Assembly (NCBI GenBank): GCA_030607815.1
Contig: JAUWJG010000001.1
Coordinates: 1 to 35,064, forward strand
Direction: 5' to 3'
DNA from: Candidatus Bathyarchaeota archaeon
GTDB taxonomy: Archaea > Thermoproteota > Bathyarchaeia > RBG-16-48-13 > GCA-020355125
DNA: 35,064 nt
The first letter of the stretch is position 1. Each line of letters begins with the position of its first letter. This document shows positions 33,386 to 35,064 of this stretch, one piece after another. Below the pieces are notes generated by a model, which was not told the DNA's origin, did not search any database, and saw only the letters and a program-made list of their open reading frames with translations. A program made the position numbers and the translations under genes.

Positions 33386-34057
33386 GTGGCAAAATTCATG
33401 ACATTTCCCAGAGAGAAAGAAGGATATATCCTAAGAACAGTTCACGCAATTTGCCAAGATCATATCAGAAGAGTTGTAGATACTGTTAGGGAATTAACAA
33501 ATATGGTTTTCGACCTATCGGAAGGAAACTTGAAAAATATGGAAGACCATTTCGCTGAAATCAAAAAATTAAAAACTGAAGCATCTGAACATCGACAAAC
33601 ACTTTTAAATGAACTTGCTGAAGTGGGAATGTTACTTCTAAACCGAGAAGATTTCCTTAGACTTGCAGTTCAATTGGGAGAAATAGTAGATTATTGTGAG
33701 GGAGCTGCCTATAGAATCAACTATATCGTCTCCAAAAAGCTAAATCTCGATAATACAATTAAAACTGGTCTCTTTAATCTTAGTAAAAATGTTTTAAAAA
33801 CAGTAACAAATCTTAGGGAAGCAATTTTTTCCTTAAATTATGGAAGTTCAAGGATAATAAATATGGCTAAAAATGTTGAGATCGCTGAATACATTGTCGA
33901 TGAAATATTCAGAGAGATAGAAGTAAAGATAATAGATGCTAAACTGGAACTTGGAACAACCCTAATTCTGCGAGATTTAGTGAATTTCTTGGAAGATATC
34001 GCAGATAAAGCAGAAGACGCCTCAGATTCAACTAGAATTCTAGCTCTGGGAGCTTAA
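33386..34057 (+). CDS. DUF47/PhoU-like protein
   Basis: A 223-residue all-helical protein of the DUF47 (PhoU-like) family, which usually accompanies PiT phosphate transporters and is thought to tune phosphate uptake. Family-like segments are ICQDHIRRVVDTVRELTNMV, LLNREDFLRLAVQLGEIVDYCEGAAYRINYIV and LRDLVNFLEDIADKAEDASD, the last a conserved acidic metal-binding type helix. GTG 33386 is used as the start; ATG 33398 is also possible. No transporter gene is next to it. Instead it ends 2 bases before EndA, so the two are co-transcribed. The family call is good, but its partner is not visible here. Confidence 0.82.
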   Translation: MAKFMTFPREKEGYILRTVHAICQDHIRRVVDTVRELTNMVFDLSEGNLKNMEDHFAEIKKLKTEASEHRQTLLNELAEVGMLLLNREDFLRLAVQLGEIVDYCEGAAYRINYIVSKKLNLDNTIKTGLFNLSKNVLKTVTNLREAIFSLNYGSSRIINMAKNVEIAEYIVDEIFREIEVKIIDAKLELGTTLILRDLVNFLEDIADKAEDASDSTRILALGA

Positions 34058-34059
34058 AA

Positions 34060-34623
34060 ATGGCCAATTCACCACAATTCAACGCCGAATTAATAGGAAA
34101 AAGATTAATAGTTTGGGACTATAAACAAGCTTCGGGACTTTATAAACTTGGGTTCTATGGTAAACCTGTTGGTATAGCAAAACCTAAGTCTGCAGAGTTT
34201 GAAACACCACTCATCGTCGATCTTATTGAAGGATTTTATCTTCTTGAAAAAAAAATAATAAAGATCCACAAAGGACCTAAAAAGAGAAGAATCGGAGTAA
34301 AACGGTTTCAAAAATATGCTGAGAAAACGTATCGAAGATTTAATCTGAATTATTTAGTTTATAAAAAACTTCGAAATCGCGGCTATGTTGTCCTTCCAGG
34401 GATAAAATTCGGTTGTGAATTCGCGGTCTATGAGAGAGGGCCCGGTATAGATCATGCACCATATATGATCTCTGTTAGAGCAGCAGGAGATACAATCACA
34501 TCAACAGAGATAGTTAGAGCAGGCAGATTAGCTACTTCAGTTAGAAAAAGATTCATTATTGCAATCCCAAATCTTATGACAGAAACAGTTCATTATCTCA
34601 TGTTTAAATGGTTTAAAGCATAA
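34060..34623 (+). CDS. endA: tRNA-splicing endonuclease
   Basis: A 187-residue archaeal EndA. The N-terminal part starts ELIGKRLIVWDYKQASGLYK. The catalytic C-terminal domain contains RNRGYVVLPGIKFGCEFAVY, DHAPYMISVRA and RLATSVRKRFIIAIPN. The catalytic triad is complete: Tyr124, His132 and Lys163. The size fits a single-domain subunit that makes a homotetramer, or the catalytic half of an alpha2-beta2 enzyme; a separate structural subunit cannot be excluded elsewhere. It cuts bulge-helix-bulge junctions such as the one in the tRNA-Ser T-loop at 27791-27819. It is translated right after the DUF47 gene. Confidence 0.93.
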   Translation: MANSPQFNAELIGKRLIVWDYKQASGLYKLGFYGKPVGIAKPKSAEFETPLIVDLIEGFYLLEKKIIKIHKGPKKRRIGVKRFQKYAEKTYRRFNLNYLVYKKLRNRGYVVLPGIKFGCEFAVYERGPGIDHAPYMISVRAAGDTITSTEIVRAGRLATSVRKRFIIAIPNLMTETVHYLMFKWFKA

Positions 34624-34767
34624 TTTATTGAAATAGTATTGTTAATCGATTTTCATTATTTGAAAAAATTAAGGAGTTCATTAAATTACGCCAAATATAT
34701 GTATGAATAGTATTAGATTATTCGATAATTAATTTTTTCATATGAAAAAAGGAGATTAAATTCCATA

Positions 34768-35064
34768 TTGTATTTTATCGTGTGTGAGAAAATACATAAT
34801 GTTTGGTATGGTATCGCACTCGATGATGAAAAACGAATAGTTATATCTTATTTCTCTGTTAACGATAGAAGCGATGTTATAGCAAGTATTATAGAATATT
34901 TACCGAATGACTCTGAATTTTTAGAGATCAAACGTGATAAATTTGCGTTCAACATTCTCAAAACAATGAGTCAGATTTATGAAGGAAAATCTAGCAAATA
35001 TGATTTTATGTTAGCCTTAGATAACTTATCCCTTTTCACTCGGAGAGTACTGTTTTTAACTTCA
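34768..35064 (+). CDS. Methylated-DNA--protein-cysteine methyltransferase (Ogt-like), 3'-truncated
   Basis: An open frame running off the window end, 99 codons long. It begins YFIVCEKIHNVWYGIALDDE and reaches YEGKSSKYDFMLALDNLSLF and TRRVLFLTS. The pattern (a beta-rich N-domain, then a short linker, then F-T-R-R-V-L-x-x-T-S) fits the start of archaeal Ogt, where the next part would be the PCHRV active site, not visible here. TTG 34768 is the likely start, with AAAGGAGAT at 34748-34756. It would repair O6-alkylguanine by transferring the alkyl group to its own cysteine. The call rests on the N-terminal half only. Confidence 0.6.
   Translation, partial: MYFIVCEKIHNVWYGIALDDEKRIVISYFSVNDRSDVIASIIEYLPNDSEFLEIKRDKFAFNILKTMSQIYEGKSSKYDFMLALDNLSLFTRRVLFLTS

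Noticed and set aside
1..35064. CRISPR arrays, insertion sequences, phage genes or integrase sites
   Set aside because: No regularly spaced repeats, transposase motifs or tRNA-end duplications were seen.

Overview
The window is archaeal DNA, A+T-rich throughout. The evidence is an archaeal 7S/SRP RNA, a tRNA gene with a bulge-helix-bulge intron and encoded CCA, an EndA-type tRNA-splicing endonuclease, a family-B DNA polymerase, Lrp/AsnC and ribbon-helix-helix regulators, TATA-box promoters, and many TTG/GTG starts. HdrA/HdrD-like proteins and a CooC-like nickel-insertion ATPase point to an anaerobe. The DNA polymerase motifs and the T-loop tRNA intron suggest the Thermoproteota (TACK) side, for example a Bathyarchaeia-like lineage. 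That placement is inference, and an Asgard origin cannot be excluded from this window.

Layout. 1-1203: broken 3' part of an acyl-CoA synthetase. 1286-4713 (minus): DUF35 protein, thiolase, EtfA and EtfB. 4846-5199 (plus): a stand-alone RAM-domain protein. 5256-7628 (minus) and 7729-8838 (plus): divergent HdrA-MvhD fusion and HdrD-like Fe-S protein. 8963-10330: a bacterial/eukaryal-type HMG-CoA synthase. 10567-15677: SDR, zinc-type dehydrogenase, E1-alpha, E1-beta and E2 of a 2-oxoacid/acetoin dehydrogenase, without E3. 15892-16970 (minus): decayed LLM-class oxidoreductase. 17318-22333 (minus): second beta-oxidation block (DUF35, thiolase, 3-hydroxyacyl-CoA dehydrogenase, enoyl-CoA hydratase, acyl-CoA dehydrogenase). 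22499-26786 (plus): ArgRS, a 50-residue membrane protein, SucC and SucD. 26787-28629: gene-poor island with an RHH protein, tRNA-Ser(GCU) and SRP RNA. 28630-34623: CooC, PolB, Lrp, DUF47 and EndA. 34768-end: start of an Ogt-like gene.

How the parts fit. Acyl-CoA ligase, acyl-CoA dehydrogenase, hydratase, 3-hydroxyacyl-CoA dehydrogenase and thiolases make a complete beta-oxidation cycle. ETF would take the electrons from acyl-CoA dehydrogenase. The neighbouring HdrA/HdrD-like pair is the obvious candidate to accept them from ETF. The MvhD domain fused to HdrA has lost every cysteine, so the usual hydrogenase/formate entry point appears to be missing. SucCD would conserve energy from succinyl-CoA (or possibly another acyl-CoA), and the E1/E2 complex would feed acyl-CoA into the same pool.

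The most notable items are the Cys-free MvhD domain, the 29-nt intron inside the T-loop of tRNA-Ser (with EndA about 6 kb away), and the five-gene SDR/MDR/E1/E2 operon.
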